Positions 29,209-39,301 of a stretch of 64,000 bases of DNA are shown piece after piece. A program made the translations under genes and the position numbers. The DNA is from Arachidicoccus sp. Its GTDB lineage: Bacteria; Bacteroidota; Bacteroidia; Chitinophagales; Chitinophagaceae. The stretch covers positions 186,001 through 250,000 of the forward strand of contig JAPWKH010000033.1 of the NCBI GenBank assembly GCA_028283605.1, read 5' to 3'. Every line of letters begins with the position of its first letter. Position 1 is the stretch's first letter. Under the pieces are notes generated by a model. The model did not search any database. It was not told the DNA's origin and saw nothing but the letters and a program-made list of their open reading frames with translations.

Positions 29209-30543
29209 ATGAAGAAAATTATTTATTTGCTGATAGGCGTGCTTTTATTTGTTGGTAATACAAGAGCCCAACAAAATAATACGGAACTTCCCGATAGCGC
29301 TACGGCTGACGATTGTGTTCAGTATGCGCTAAAACATTATCCGGAAGTGCAACAGCAATATATCAATGAAAATATTACAAAAAGCCAGATTAAAACCAAA
29401 TTGGCTGACTGGTACCCGCAAATTGATGCACAAGGAACTTTGCAGCATTATTTTAAATTGCCCACAACAATCATGAATACGACCGGGCAAGCATCGTTTG
29501 TGCAGACGGGCATCAGAAACAACACAGGAGTAAGCTTTGGGCTTACGCAGAATATTTTTAACCGCGATGCATTATTAGCCGTAAAAACAAAAGGAACCGT
29601 ATTGCAGCAGGCGGAGCAAAATATTGCTTCCACCAAAATCGATGTTGTTGCAAACGTACGCAAAGCGTTTTACGATGTACTTCTTACCAGGCAACAAATC
29701 GGTGTGCTTAACGAAGATATTATACGCTTGCAAAAAAGTTTGAAAGATGCTAAAAGCAGGTATAATGCAGGTATTGTTGATAATACCGATTACAAAAGAG
29801 CCGTTATTTCCCTGAACAATTCAATCGCGCAAGTACATGCACAGCAGGCATTGCTTGTATCAAAATATGCCACGCTGAAACAATTGATGGGCTATCCGTC
29901 AAATAATGAATTACATATTCACATTGCCGATTCTTCATTCCTCGAGCGGGAAGCAATGTTTGATACATTAAGTACAGTGGATCCGAAAAGAAGAATTGAA
30001 TACCGGCAATTGCAGACTGAACAGGAGTTGAACTTTGCTAATCTTAAATATCAGAAATGGAGTTTTATTCCTACGCTATCGGGAGTAGCTCAATATAATC
30101 TGGCATATATGAGCAACAAAAATTTTGGCGATATGTTCAAAAACGAATTTCCGAATTCTTTCGTAGGGCTACAGCTTGGCTTCCCCATTTTTCAGGGCGG
30201 AAAAAGAACAGAGAATATTCGCATAGCGGAAATGCAGATAGATTTAAACAAGCTCGACCGGGAAAATTTATCTAACGCAATTAATGCCGAATATGAAAAT
30301 GCATTGGCTGTATATAAAGGAGATTTAGGTACTTACCTTACTTTAAAAGAAAATGTGGAACTGGCAAGACAAGTGTATCAAACTATTTCACTGCAATATC
30401 AGGCAAGCTATAAATCTTATCTTGATGTAACGAATGCAGAAACAGATTTGCGCGCCGCAGAAATCAATTATGCGAATGCCTTATATCAATTGATTATTGA
30501 CAAGGTTGATATACAAAAATCCTTAGGGCTGCTCCAATATTAA
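29209..30543 (+). CDS. TolC family outer-membrane efflux protein
   Basis: A 444-residue outer-membrane channel subunit with a signal peptide (MKKIIYLLIGVLLFVGNTRAQ). It shows the duplicated long coiled-coil pattern of the OEP family, with repeats such as ARQVYQTISLQYQASYKSYLDVTNAETDLR near the end and a matching segment in the first half (QKSLKDAKSRYNAGIVDNTDYKRA). I prefer the ATG at 29209, though 29203 adds only Met-His. It is the first gene of an operon followed by the adaptor (24 bases) and pump. Confidence 0.9.
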   Translation: MKKIIYLLIGVLLFVGNTRAQQNNTELPDSATADDCVQYALKHYPEVQQQYINENITKSQIKTKLADWYPQIDAQGTLQHYFKLPTTIMNTTGQASFVQTGIRNNTGVSFGLTQNIFNRDALLAVKTKGTVLQQAEQNIASTKIDVVANVRKAFYDVLLTRQQIGVLNEDIIRLQKSLKDAKSRYNAGIVDNTDYKRAVISLNNSIAQVHAQQALLVSKYATLKQLMGYPSNNELHIHIADSSFLEREAMFDTLSTVDPKRRIEYRQLQTEQELNFANLKYQKWSFIPTLSGVAQYNLAYMSNKNFGDMFKNEFPNSFVGLQLGFPIFQGGKRTENIRIAEMQIDLNKLDRENLSNAINAEYENALAVYKGDLGTYLTLKENVELARQVYQTISLQYQASYKSYLDVTNAETDLRAAEINYANALYQLIIDKVDIQKSLGLLQY

Positions 30544-30566
30544 ACACAATTTATAACCATATATTT

Positions 30567-31694
30567 ATGCTTAGAAATATAAATTATATCATCGGATTAT
30601 CTGTAACTGTTTTTCTTGCAGCTTGCGGAAATAAAAAAGCACAAAACGCCGCAACGCAGGCTCCGCCTCCTACGCCGGTTGTAATAGATACTGTTCGCAG
30701 TTCTTCCAATGCAGTTTATTACGATGAATATCCTGCCACGGTAACGGCTTTGAAAGAAGTGACAATTACCTCACAGGTTACGGGATATGTTACCCAAATT
30801 CTTTTCCGCGACGGACAGTATGTAACGCAAGGACAAGAGCTGTATAAAATAGATCAGCAAGTGTACGATGCAAATGTGCAGAATGCAAAAGCAAATGTTG
30901 CATCGTTGGAAGCCAATCTTGTAAAAGCCCAGAAAGATGCCGAAAACTATCACAAACTTGATGCGCAGGATGCCATTGCAAAGCAACAGGTATATTACGC
31001 AGATGCAGCTTTAAATAGTGCGCAAAAGCAGGTTGATGCAGCAAAAGCACAAGTGCGCGCATTGGAAGCGAATTTGAAATTTACCAGGATTACCGCGCCT
31101 TTCAGCGGAACCATCGGCATATCTAATGTGCGTGTAGGAACCTCTGTTGTTGCAGGCCAAACGGTTTTAAATTCAATTTCTACCAATAACCCTATTGCGG
31201 CGGATTTTAATATTGACCAGTCGCAATTGTACCGATTTGAAAAATTGTCAACAGGAGCTAATCCAAATGACAGTACATTTTCTTTAGCCTTCGGGCCGGA
31301 TGTTTATCCTTATTACGGAAAAATATATATTATTGACAGGGCAGTAGATCCGCAAACAGGAACCATAAAAATCAGGCTTACGTTTAATAATGAAAAAAAC
31401 TTGCTTAAACCCGGCATGACAGGAACTGTACGTGTTATAAACAATTCAGGAGAAAATGCATTGCTGATACCTGCCACCAGCATAGTGGAGCAACTGGGAG
31501 AATTTAATGTATATGTTGTAGGCGACAGCAGCAAAGTAAAGCAGCAGCATATAGAACTTGGCCCAACCATCGGAAAATATATTATCGTAAAGCAAGGGCT
31601 GACAGAAGGCCAGCAAGTTGTGGTACAGGGACAACAAAATTTGCATGAAGGATCTGTAATTACTACTGATACTACTTCGTCAAAACAGCACTAA
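30567..31694 (+). CDS. RND efflux periplasmic adaptor (HlyD/AcrA type), lipoprotein
   Basis: A 375-residue membrane fusion protein. The signal sequence ends in a lipobox LAAC with Cys20 as the lipidation site. A biotinyl-lipoyl-like half motif (TSQVTGYVTQILFRDGQYV) precedes a helical hairpin (about 95-165), then the second lipoyl half (FTRITAPFSGTIGISNVRVG) and beta-barrel and membrane-proximal domains. It bridges the inner-membrane pump and the TolC-like channel encoded on either side. Confidence 0.92.
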   Translation: MLRNINYIIGLSVTVFLAACGNKKAQNAATQAPPPTPVVIDTVRSSSNAVYYDEYPATVTALKEVTITSQVTGYVTQILFRDGQYVTQGQELYKIDQQVYDANVQNAKANVASLEANLVKAQKDAENYHKLDAQDAIAKQQVYYADAALNSAQKQVDAAKAQVRALEANLKFTRITAPFSGTIGISNVRVGTSVVAGQTVLNSISTNNPIAADFNIDQSQLYRFEKLSTGANPNDSTFSLAFGPDVYPYYGKIYIIDRAVDPQTGTIKIRLTFNNEKNLLKPGMTGTVRVINNSGENALLIPATSIVEQLGEFNVYVVGDSSKVKQQHIELGPTIGKYIIVKQGLTEGQQVVVQGQQNLHEGSVITTDTTSSKQH

Positions 31695-31751
31695 AAGGGA
31701 TTTTTATTAATACCCGATGCTTGGGATTTTAGAAAAAAAATAATAAAAAGA

Positions 31752-34700
31752 ATGATAGCAGATACTTTTATAAAACGTCCGGTTACTGCAATGGTTATTT
31801 CTATTGTGCTTGTATTGGTCGGGCTGATAGCTATATTTATTTTACCTATATCTCAATATCCAAACATTACGCCGCCAACTGTTTCGGTTACTGCAACCTA
31901 TACAGGTGCAGATGCGCAAACGGTAGAGCAAACCACTACAACGCCTATGGAGGTGCAGATCAATGGTTCACCGGGAATGACGTATATGCAAAGTAGCAGC
32001 ACAGGAAGCGGGCAAAGCAATATTACGGTATATTATGATTTAGGTACTAATATTGATATTGCTACATTGGATGTGCAGAACCGTGTAAGTATCGCAACGC
32101 CTACTTTACCGGATTATGTAAAAAGAATCGGTGTTACAGTTCGTAAAAGAAGCCCTGATATATTGATTGTATTGGCTGTATATTCCCCGAATGGCACACA
32201 CAATTCCGAGTATATCGGAAATTTTACCAACATTTATCTGCACGATGAACTCATACGTGTACCGGGCGTTGGCGATGTAATTGTAAGAGGAGACCAGTTT
32301 AGTATGCGTGTATGGCTCGATCCTAATAAACTTTCTACTTTGGGACTGACGCCGGCAGATGTAAGTAATGCCATCAATGAACAGAATTTGCAAATTGCCG
32401 CGGGTTCATTAGGCGCCAATCCGCAACCGGCTACACAGGCGTTTGAATATACAGTATTAACGAATAGCAGATTAAATACAGTTGATCAATTTAAGAATAT
32501 AATTGTCCGTACAAATCCTAAAGATGCAAGTATCATCAGATTAAGTGACGTGGCGAAAGTAGAACTGGCAAAGTTTGATTATACTGCAAATTCGCTTGTG
32601 AGCGGAAAACCATCTGCATTTTGTCTTATATATTTAGCACCGGGAGCAAACGCGTTGGAAACTTATAACGGCGTAATGACAAGATTGAATGAATTAAAGA
32701 AAACATTTTTTCCTGCAGATCTGGATTATGCTATTCCGAGAGAATCCGCTACGGTTATTACAGCCTCTATTCATGAAGTGGTTGAAACCTTTGTAGTTGC
32801 ATTGATCCTGGTGGTATTGGTAGTATTTCTTTTTCTGCAAAATGTTCGCGCAACGATCATTCCGTTATTAGCCATTCCGGTTTCGCTGATAGGTACTTTT
32901 ATATTTTTTATACCGCTTGGTTTTACGATTAATACACTTACATTATTCGCTTTTGTATTGGCAATAGGTATTGTTGTGGATGATGCTATCGTTGTGGTGG
33001 AAGCAGTAGAACATTATATGGAAACGGAAAAAATTCCACCTAAAGAAGCAACTCGTAAAGCCATGAGCGATATATCCGGGCCAGTAATTGCCATTGCGCT
33101 TATTCTTGCAGCGGTATTTGTTCCTGTAAGTTTTATACCCGGTATTTCGGGTAAATTATATCAGCAGTTTGCAATTACGATTGCCGTATCTGTATTAATA
33201 TCTGCCTTTGTTGCGCTTTCTCTTACGCCTGCCTTGTGTACGCTTTTGTTAAAGCCGAAAAAAGAGAAAGAAAGCCATGATATATTCAGCAGATTTTTTA
33301 ATGCATTTAACCGATGGTTCGGTAAACTTACCACAAGTTATACACACGCCGTATCTGTTTGGATAAGAAGAACGCCTTTGGTTATAGGAATGATGGTAGT
33401 ATTGGTTGTTGCACTCTTTTTTCTTTTTAAAGCAAAGCCGACGGAATTTATTCCAAATGAAGATGTCGGAAGTTTTTACGTGCCGTATGTTTTGCCAGAA
33501 GCTTCATCCACCACGCGAAGCATAGATATGCTGAAACAAATTATGGACAGCGTACAATCTGTAAAAGGCGTGAATGTTGCCGGCGGCTTGGCGGGATTTA
33601 ATGTGGCTGATAATGGTTCTATTAAAGTAAATACAGGTACAATGTTCGTGGCGCTTAAGCCCTTTGAAGAGCGTAGCGGATATGCAATGTCGCAGGATGC
33701 GATCCTTGCTCAGGTACAAAAAAAAGTGATGGGTATAAAAGGCGCCACAGTATTTGCGGTAGCGCCGCCTGCAATTAATGGTTTAGGAACTACTGCAGGT
33801 TTTAGTTTTGAATTACAGCAAAGAAGCAGCAACGATGATATCTTTAAATTTGAGCAAATAGCGCGCAAATTTATTGGCGAACTATCCAAAAGAAAAGAGA
33901 TTGGAACAGTAAGAACATTCTTTAATCCGCATACACCGGCTTATCAGATGAATATCAACCGTGATAAAGCAAAACAATTAAATGTTTCAATTTCGGATGC
34001 ATATACTGTGATGTCTTCTTTCTTGGGCAGCAGTTATGTAAATGATTTTAATTTATACGGAAGAAATTTTCACGTGGTAACGATGGCTGATAGTGCAGAC
34101 AGGGCTTCTACTGATGATGTAAAAAAATTCTATGTACGTAATCAGTCCGGCGGAATGGTTCCTCTAAGTGCGTTGGTAGATAGCGTTCAATTAATAGAAA
34201 GCCCGTCAATCGTATCGCATTACAATGTATATAGAAATATAGAAATTACGGGAAGCTCCGCCACAGGTTATTCAAGCGGACAAGCGCTTCAAGCTTTGAA
34301 AGAAACAGCTGCAAAATTTTTACCGGCCGGATATGGATATGAATTTTCAGGCATGTCTTTACAGGAAGAAAAAGCAGGCTCGGCCACAATGTATATTTTT
34401 GCGGCGTCGATTATTTTTGTATTCTTATTTTTAGCTGCTTTGTACGAAAGCTGGAGTATTCCTTTCGCTGTATTGTTCGCAGTTCCGATAGGATTGTTTG
34501 GCGCCATATTAATACTTTCTGTTGTCAATCTTATTTTCCCTGCTACAATGATTCACGTTCTGACAAACAATATTTACGCGCAGATAGGTATGATCACGAT
34601 TATAGGGCTTGCTGCTAAAAATGCCATTCTTATTGTAGAATTTGCCAATGAAGGCGTAATGCAGGGAATGGATGTAGCGCGCGCTACATTGCATGCTGTA

Positions 34701-34937
34701 CAAATTCGTTTCCGTCCTATATTAATGACATCTTTGGCGTTTATCTTAGGTGTATTGCCGCTGGCTTTCGCTTCCGGCGCAGCTTCTGTATCGCGCCAAA
34801 CAATCGGATGGACAGTACTCGGCGGTATGATTGCAGCAACATCTCTGGCTATATTTGTAGTGCCTGTTTGGTTTGTGCTGATAACGAATATTGCAAGAGG
34901 AAAACATAAAAAAGTAAAAGTCGATATTACGGATTAA
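31752..34937 (+). CDS. RND multidrug efflux pump, HAE1 (AcrB-like) permease
   Basis: A 1061-residue inner-membrane antiporter with the usual 12 transmembrane helices and two large periplasmic loops. The proton-relay aspartates lie in TM4 (AIGIVVDDAIVVVE) and the partner lysine in TM10 (GLAAKNAILIVEF). The N-terminus FIKRPVTAMVISIVLVLVGL matches HAE1 pumps rather than metal-exporting CusA types. It is the third gene of the OMF-MFP-RND operon. Likely substrates are hydrophobic drugs or toxic compounds, but which ones cannot be read from sequence. Confidence 0.95.
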   Translation: MIADTFIKRPVTAMVISIVLVLVGLIAIFILPISQYPNITPPTVSVTATYTGADAQTVEQTTTTPMEVQINGSPGMTYMQSSSTGSGQSNITVYYDLGTNIDIATLDVQNRVSIATPTLPDYVKRIGVTVRKRSPDILIVLAVYSPNGTHNSEYIGNFTNIYLHDELIRVPGVGDVIVRGDQFSMRVWLDPNKLSTLGLTPADVSNAINEQNLQIAAGSLGANPQPATQAFEYTVLTNSRLNTVDQFKNIIVRTNPKDASIIRLSDVAKVELAKFDYTANSLVSGKPSAFCLIYLAPGANALETYNGVMTRLNELKKTFFPADLDYAIPRESATVITASIHEVVETFVVALILVVLVVFLFLQNVRATIIPLLAIPVSLIGTFIFFIPLGFTINTLTLFAFVLAIGIVVDDAIVVVEAVEHYMETEKIPPKEATRKAMSDISGPVIAIALILAAVFVPVSFIPGISGKLYQQFAITIAVSVLISAFVALSLTPALCTLLLKPKKEKESHDIFSRFFNAFNRWFGKLTTSYTHAVSVWIRRTPLVIGMMVVLVVALFFLFKAKPTEFIPNEDVGSFYVPYVLPEASSTTRSIDMLKQIMDSVQSVKGVNVAGGLAGFNVADNGSIKVNTGTMFVALKPFEERSGYAMSQDAILAQVQKKVMGIKGATVFAVAPPAINGLGTTAGFSFELQQRSSNDDIFKFEQIARKFIGELSKRKEIGTVRTFFNPHTPAYQMNINRDKAKQLNVSISDAYTVMSSFLGSSYVNDFNLYGRNFHVVTMADSADRASTDDVKKFYVRNQSGGMVPLSALVDSVQLIESPSIVSHYNVYRNIEITGSSATGYSSGQALQALKETAAKFLPAGYGYEFSGMSLQEEKAGSATMYIFAASIIFVFLFLAALYESWSIPFAVLFAVPIGLFGAILILSVVNLIFPATMIHVLTNNIYAQIGMITIIGLAAKNAILIVEFANEGVMQGMDVARATLHAVQIRFRPILMTSLAFILGVLPLAFASGAASVSRQTIGWTVLGGMIAATSLAIFVVPVWFVLITNIARGKHKKVKVDITD

Positions 34938-34960
34938 TATGAATTTTACCTCAGAATTAT

Positions 34961-35022
34961 GATTGCTTAATTAAGTGAACAATAGTGCACTTTTATGTGC
35001 CATTGCGAGGAATGAAGCAATC
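34961..35022 (+). repeat. REP-like hairpin after the efflux operon
   Basis: GATTGCTT (34961-34968) pairs with AAGCAATC (35015-35022), enclosing a GTGCAC/GTGC sub-hairpin and CATTGCGAGGAATGAAGCAA, which resembles a short repeat found in many bacterial genomes. It may also stop transcription of the pump operon. Confidence 0.45.
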
Positions 35023-35120
35023 TCTTATAATAATCATTTTTTTGTTGATAAAACAATACAATTACCCGGCAACTCTTAAATACATACGAAGGTTATTATT
35101 ACATAGACGACCTTTGCAAA

Positions 35121-35279
35121 ATGGAAAAAAAATTATTTTACGTAGGGTTTGCGCTTGTGGTTGCATGGATTCTCTCTTATATATTTATTACAACCAATAA
35201 TTACATTCACTTACTGGGCATATCTGCTTTTTTAATCTTTGTACTAAGCGAAAGATACAGGTTCATTACAGAGAACTGA
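35121..35279 (+). CDS. Small two-helix membrane protein (52 residues)
   Basis: An open frame of 52 residues starting MEKKLFYVGFALVVAW and ending RYRFITEN. Two hydrophobic segments (about 5-24 and 29-43) are joined by a short polar turn with NNYIH. The layout resembles the tiny DUF5670/lmo0937-type membrane proteins, but similarity is only general. It lies alone between the efflux operon and the convergent phosphoesterase gene, 5 bases from the latter's stop codon. Expression is not proven. Confidence 0.5.
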   Translation: MEKKLFYVGFALVVAWILSYIFITTNNYIHLLGISAFLIFVLSERYRFITEN

Positions 35280-35284
35280 TTAAG

Positions 35285-36520
35285 CTAAGTTAATTCAATA
35301 ACTGTAATCTCTGGCAATATTCCTACACGCCCCGGATATCCGATAAAGCCGTAACCGCGATTAACGTACAAATATTGATTGTCAGTTTTATACAGCCCTG
35401 CCCATTGCTTATACATATATTGGATCGGGCTCCATTTGAAATGAGGCAATTCTACGCCGTATTGCATGCCGTGCGTGTGGCCGGCTAGCATTAAATCTAT
35501 GCTCGGATATTCGGGGCGTACCTGCGCATCCCAATGGCTTGGATCATGGCTCATTAATATTTTGAAAGGAATGTTTTCTGTTCCTTTATAGGCAATGTCC
35601 AATTTGCCGTATTTTGGAAAGTTGCCTTTAGCACCCCAATTTTCAATCCCGATTAATGCAATCTTTTCATTATTCCGTTCGAAAATAATGTGCTCGTTCA
35701 TTAATAATTTCCAGCCCATTTCGGCTTGTAAACTTTTCAGCTGTTCCAGGTTTGCAGCTTTCTCTTCGGTGGAATTCCAATCGGCGTAGTCGCCGTAGTC
35801 ATGATTTCCAAGTGTACTGTACACGCCCATCGGCGCTTTCAGTTCGCGGAAAATATCTTTGTATTCATTCATTTCATCGGATCTGTTATTTACCAGATCG
35901 CCTGTGAATAATATTATATCAGGCTTTTCTTTAAGCGCCATTAGTATGCCATTATGTACGGCTTTTTTATCGTTAAAGCTTCCGCTGTGAATATCGCTCA
36001 ACTGTAGCATTCGTAAGCCTTTGAACGATTTGGGCAGGTTGGGGAAATTTAATTTTATCTTTCTTACGCGGTAATTGTATTTGTTGGAAAAACCATATAT
36101 AAATGTAGATAAAAATCCGCCGCCGATAATTATTCCTAACCATGTAAGAAATGCTGAGCGCGGAATAGAATTATCCGTAGGTGGCATTGTGGCCGCCTTT
36201 GCCGGTGTAATTCTTTTTACTGTCCAAAAGATGCCGCGTCGTATCTCATCAATCAGTAAAACAAGTACGGTAAGCAATTTCGCAATTAATATTCCTACAA
36301 GCATGCTGAAAATTATATAACGTGTTTTTTCAGGGAAATAATTTGCGGCAAATAAAAAAATGATGCACTTGAGCGAAACAATACAATGTATTCCAAGTAT
36401 TATATTTCTAAATTTTGAAAAGCTGTTTTGGGTAAAATATTTCAACACGAAAAACAGATAAACATCTATCAGTAATATTAGAATTACCAATATTACTCTT
36501 ATTCGGATCAGTCTGTGCAT
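35285..36520 (-). CDS. Membrane-anchored metallophosphoesterase (calcineurin-like)
   Basis: A 411-residue protein. The N-terminal ~140 residues hold four hydrophobic helices. The C-terminal domain has the full metallophosphoesterase set: LSDIHSG (Asp, His), GDLVNNR (Asp), LGNHDYGDY (Asn-His-Asp), a MSHDP histidine and AGHTHGMQ. This pattern is typical of YkuE/YaeI-like enzymes, some of which hydrolyse UDP-diacylglucosamine or other phosphoesters. The substrate here is unknown. It is a single minus-strand gene between plus-strand neighbours. Confidence 0.88.
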   Translation of the reverse strand: MHRLIRIRVILVILILLIDVYLFFVLKYFTQNSFSKFRNIILGIHCIVSLKCIIFLFAANYFPEKTRYIIFSMLVGILIAKLLTVLVLLIDEIRRGIFWTVKRITPAKAATMPPTDNSIPRSAFLTWLGIIIGGGFLSTFIYGFSNKYNYRVRKIKLNFPNLPKSFKGLRMLQLSDIHSGSFNDKKAVHNGILMALKEKPDIILFTGDLVNNRSDEMNEYKDIFRELKAPMGVYSTLGNHDYGDYADWNSTEEKAANLEQLKSLQAEMGWKLLMNEHIIFERNNEKIALIGIENWGAKGNFPKYGKLDIAYKGTENIPFKILMSHDPSHWDAQVRPEYPSIDLMLAGHTHGMQYGVELPHFKWSPIQYMYKQWAGLYKTDNQYLYVNRGYGFIGYPGRVGILPEITVIELT

Positions 36521-36640
36521 AACAGCATTTTAAAAAGAAAATATTTCAAATGTAGAAACTTAGTCGAACTTTTGATTTATTATTTGCACAATAAACTGTG
36601 AAACATCGCTGCGAAACCTCGTAATTTGCAATCGGGAAAC

Positions 36641-36648
36641 TATTTTTG
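36641..36648 (+). promoter_or_regulatory. Bacteroidota -7 box for the UPF0173 gene
   Basis: TATTTTTG, 34 bases before the ATG at 36683. Confidence 0.4.
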
Positions 36649-36682
36649 TTATTCAAATTTTTCTTAAAAAAAATCTCTGATT

Positions 36683-37369
36683 ATGCAATTAACTTATTAT
36701 GGACATGCAACATTTTCTGTTGTCATACAAGGGAAAACAATTTTGTTCGACCCGTTTTTTACAGGAAATCCTTCCATTGAAAATATCGACATCAATATCA
36801 ATACGCTGAAACCTGATTTTATTTTCATCAGCCATGGGCATGGCGACCATATCGGCGATGCTGTTGCCATTGCAAAAAATTCAGGTGCTTTAGTGATTGC
36901 TGCGCCCGAAGTGGCGGGATGGCTTGGTAATCAAGGTGTTGAGAATTTACATCCCATTAATCATGGCAGTCCGATAGATTTTGATTTTGGAAAAGTAAGA
37001 GCCGTAAACGCTTTGCATTCATCAGGATTGCCGGACGGAAGTTACGGAGCTAATCCATTGGGTTTTGTATTCACTACCGGCGAAGGCAACTTTTATTATG
37101 CGGGCGATACAGGTCTGGCTATGGACATGCAGCTGATTCCTTATTGGACAAAGTTGGATTTCGCATTATTGCCCATAGGCGGAAATTTTACGATGGATTA
37201 TGAAGATGCAGCCATTGCTTCGGATTTTATTAAATGTAATAATATCGTGGGCATTCACTACAATACTTTCGAATTTATAAAAATAAATACGCAAAAAGCA
37301 GAAGAATATTTCAAGAATAAAGGAAAGCATTTGCATTTGCCTTCTCCCGGCGAAACAATCGATATATAA
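36683..37369 (+). CDS. UPF0173 family metal-dependent hydrolase
   Basis: A 228-residue cytosolic metallo-beta-lactamase-fold hydrolase. The HxHxDH metal motif is His51-Gly-His53-Gly-Asp55-His56, after an N-terminal YYGHATF segment with a further conserved His. Later metal ligands are in YAGDTGL and GIHYNTF. Length matches the family, which includes YtkL-like proteins. The physiological substrate is unknown. Confidence 0.88.
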   Translation: MQLTYYGHATFSVVIQGKTILFDPFFTGNPSIENIDININTLKPDFIFISHGHGDHIGDAVAIAKNSGALVIAAPEVAGWLGNQGVENLHPINHGSPIDFDFGKVRAVNALHSSGLPDGSYGANPLGFVFTTGEGNFYYAGDTGLAMDMQLIPYWTKLDFALLPIGGNFTMDYEDAAIASDFIKCNNIVGIHYNTFEFIKINTQKAEEYFKNKGKHLHLPSPGETIDI

Positions 37370-37483
37370 CAAAGCTGTTGCAAAGTATGGTTTCTTGTAG
37401 CAATTGTGGAAAACTTCGTTTGCTACAAAGCCGAAAGCATTTCTATTGTGGATTTTTACTTTTACTTTTGAGGTTTGAAAATG

Positions 37484-37491
37484 TATCTTTG
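37484..37491 (+). promoter_or_regulatory. Bacteroidota -7 box for the parAB operon
   Basis: TATCTTTG, 17 bases before the ATG at 37509. Confidence 0.5.
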
Positions 37492-37508
37492 AGCGAATTA
37501 AAAAAAAT

Positions 37509-38309
37509 ATGGCGAGAATTATAGGTGTTGCAAATCAGAAAGGCGGCGTAGGTAAAACTACTACGGCTATTAATCTTGCAGCAAGTTTTGCGGTAATGGA
37601 ATACAAAACATTGTTGATAGATGCAGATCCTCAGGCAAACAGCACTACCGGCATAGGATTCGATTTGCACAATATTACGGCCAGTTTATATGATTGCATG
37701 GTCAATAATGCCCAGGCACAGGATGTAATTTTAAAAAGCGATGTTCCTTATCTTGATTTAATTCCTTCACACATAGATTTGGTAGGAGCGGAGATAGAGA
37801 TGATCAATTCTCCCAACAGGGAAAATGTATTGAAAAATATTCTGTCATCTGTTCGTGAATTGTATGATTTTATTATTATAGATTGTTCGCCTTCTTTGGG
37901 ATTGATCACGGTTAATTCTTTAGTAGCTGCCGATAGTGTTGTAGTTCCGGTTCAATGCGAATTTTTTGCGTTGGAAGGTTTGGGAAAATTATTGAATACT
38001 ATTAAAATAGTTCAGAATAGATTAAATCCCGAATTGGAAATAGAAGGTATTTTGATGACGATGTACGACGGGCGTTTGCGTTTAAGCAATCAGGTTGTAA
38101 GTGAAGTAAGAAGGCATTTTGAGAATCTTGTTTTTGAGACTATCATTCATCGGAATACAAGGCTAAGCGAAGCGCCAAGTTTCGGAAAACCTGTTGTGCT
38201 GTATGATGCGGAAAGCAAAGGCGCAATCAATTATCTTAATCTTGCAAAAGAAGTGCTGCAAAAAAACAATTTGCTGAAAAGCGAGAACAAGAAAAAAGCA
38301 GTACAATAA
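37509..38309 (+). CDS. parA: Chromosome-partitioning ATPase ParA (Soj)
   Basis: A 266-residue ATPase with a deviant Walker A motif at the N-terminus (NQKGGVGKTTT, residues 9-19), the switch I-like DADPQANST and a Walker B-like DFIIIDCSPSLG. It works with ParB in origin segregation. Size fits the short chromosomal Soj type without an N-terminal regulatory domain. It is the first gene of the parA-parB-DUF5683-dapB row that is common in Bacteroidota. No parS site was recognised in the window. Confidence 0.95.
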   Translation: MARIIGVANQKGGVGKTTTAINLAASFAVMEYKTLLIDADPQANSTTGIGFDLHNITASLYDCMVNNAQAQDVILKSDVPYLDLIPSHIDLVGAEIEMINSPNRENVLKNILSSVRELYDFIIIDCSPSLGLITVNSLVAADSVVVPVQCEFFALEGLGKLLNTIKIVQNRLNPELEIEGILMTMYDGRLRLSNQVVSEVRRHFENLVFETIIHRNTRLSEAPSFGKPVVLYDAESKGAINYLNLAKEVLQKNNLLKSENKKKAVQ

Positions 38310-38347
38310 ATAATCATTAGTATAAAAATAAGTTTCATTAACAGAGA

Positions 38348-39292
38348 ATGGCAACTTCCAAAGAACCGCAAAAAACAATTAAACAAGGCAAAGAAGCATT
38401 AGGCAAAGGCATTCGTTCTCTGCTGCAAAATATTGATTCGGATTTAAAAACTACATCGGGCAATTTAAACCCGAAAGTTGTGGAAGAAGCTACTTCGGTT
38501 ATCAGGGTTCCATTATCATCGATAGAAGTAAACCCGCGAAATCCTAGAAATGATTTTGATCAAAAAGCGCTGGATGAACTTGCAGATTCCATTAAGCTGC
38601 ATGATATCATTCAGCCGCTTACCGTAAGTAAAACAAAGGATAATAAATACAGGCTGATTGCCGGTGAACGCCGCTTTCGCGCTGCAAAGCTTGCCGGATT
38701 GAAAGATGTGCCGGTATATATTCGCCATGCAAATGATTCCGAATTACTGGAATTGGCTTTGCTGGAAAATTTGCAGCGTGAAGATTTGAATGCCATCGAG
38801 ATAGGATTAAGCTATCAGCGCATGATGGATGAGTTGAGCTATACGCAAGAGCAGGTTGCCGAAAGAATGGGCAAAGAGCGTAGTACGGTTGCGAATTATA
38901 TCCGTTTGCTGAAGTTGCCGCCGGATGTGCAATTAGCTGTACGTTATGGTACATTAAGCATGGGCCATGCTCGTGCATTGATCAGCCTCGAAACGGTAGA
39001 TAAGCAGCTTTTTGCTTATAAAGAAATTCAGGCTAAAGGATTAAGCGTAAGGCAAACAGAAGCTTTGGTACGCGATATTAACAATGCTTCCTCTACAAAT
39101 AAATCCAATAAACTTCCGGCTAATAATTTACCTCCGGCATACAAAAAAATCGAAGATAAATTAGCTTCCCATTTCGGAACAAAAGTAAAATTGGCTCACA
39201 ATAAAAAAGGAAACGGAAGCATTACTTTCGAATACTATTCCTTGCAGGAACTTAACAAACTCTTGGATACGATGAGTGTTCATGTGAGTTAA
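38348..39292 (+). CDS. parB: Chromosome-partitioning protein ParB (Spo0J)
   Basis: A 314-residue parS-binding CTPase. It has the ParB nuclease-fold region (SSIEVNPRNPRNDFD, about 58-72), GERRFRAAKLAG and LLENLQREDLN, followed by the helix-turn-helix (YTQEQVAERMGKERSTVANYIRLLKLP) and a basic C-terminal dimerisation region. It starts 38 bases after parA and is followed after 9 bases by the DUF5683 gene, indicating one transcript. Confidence 0.95.
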   Translation: MATSKEPQKTIKQGKEALGKGIRSLLQNIDSDLKTTSGNLNPKVVEEATSVIRVPLSSIEVNPRNPRNDFDQKALDELADSIKLHDIIQPLTVSKTKDNKYRLIAGERRFRAAKLAGLKDVPVYIRHANDSELLELALLENLQREDLNAIEIGLSYQRMMDELSYTQEQVAERMGKERSTVANYIRLLKLPPDVQLAVRYGTLSMGHARALISLETVDKQLFAYKEIQAKGLSVRQTEALVRDINNASSTNKSNKLPANNLPPAYKKIEDKLASHFGTKVKLAHNKKGNGSITFEYYSLQELNKLLDTMSVHVS

Positions 39293-39301
39293 TTTTATCG
39301 A

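Noticed and set aside
34070-34085. TTTTCACGTGGTAACG as a parS site
   Set aside because: It departs from the usual GTTTCACGTGAAAC palindrome at several positions and lies inside the RND pump gene.
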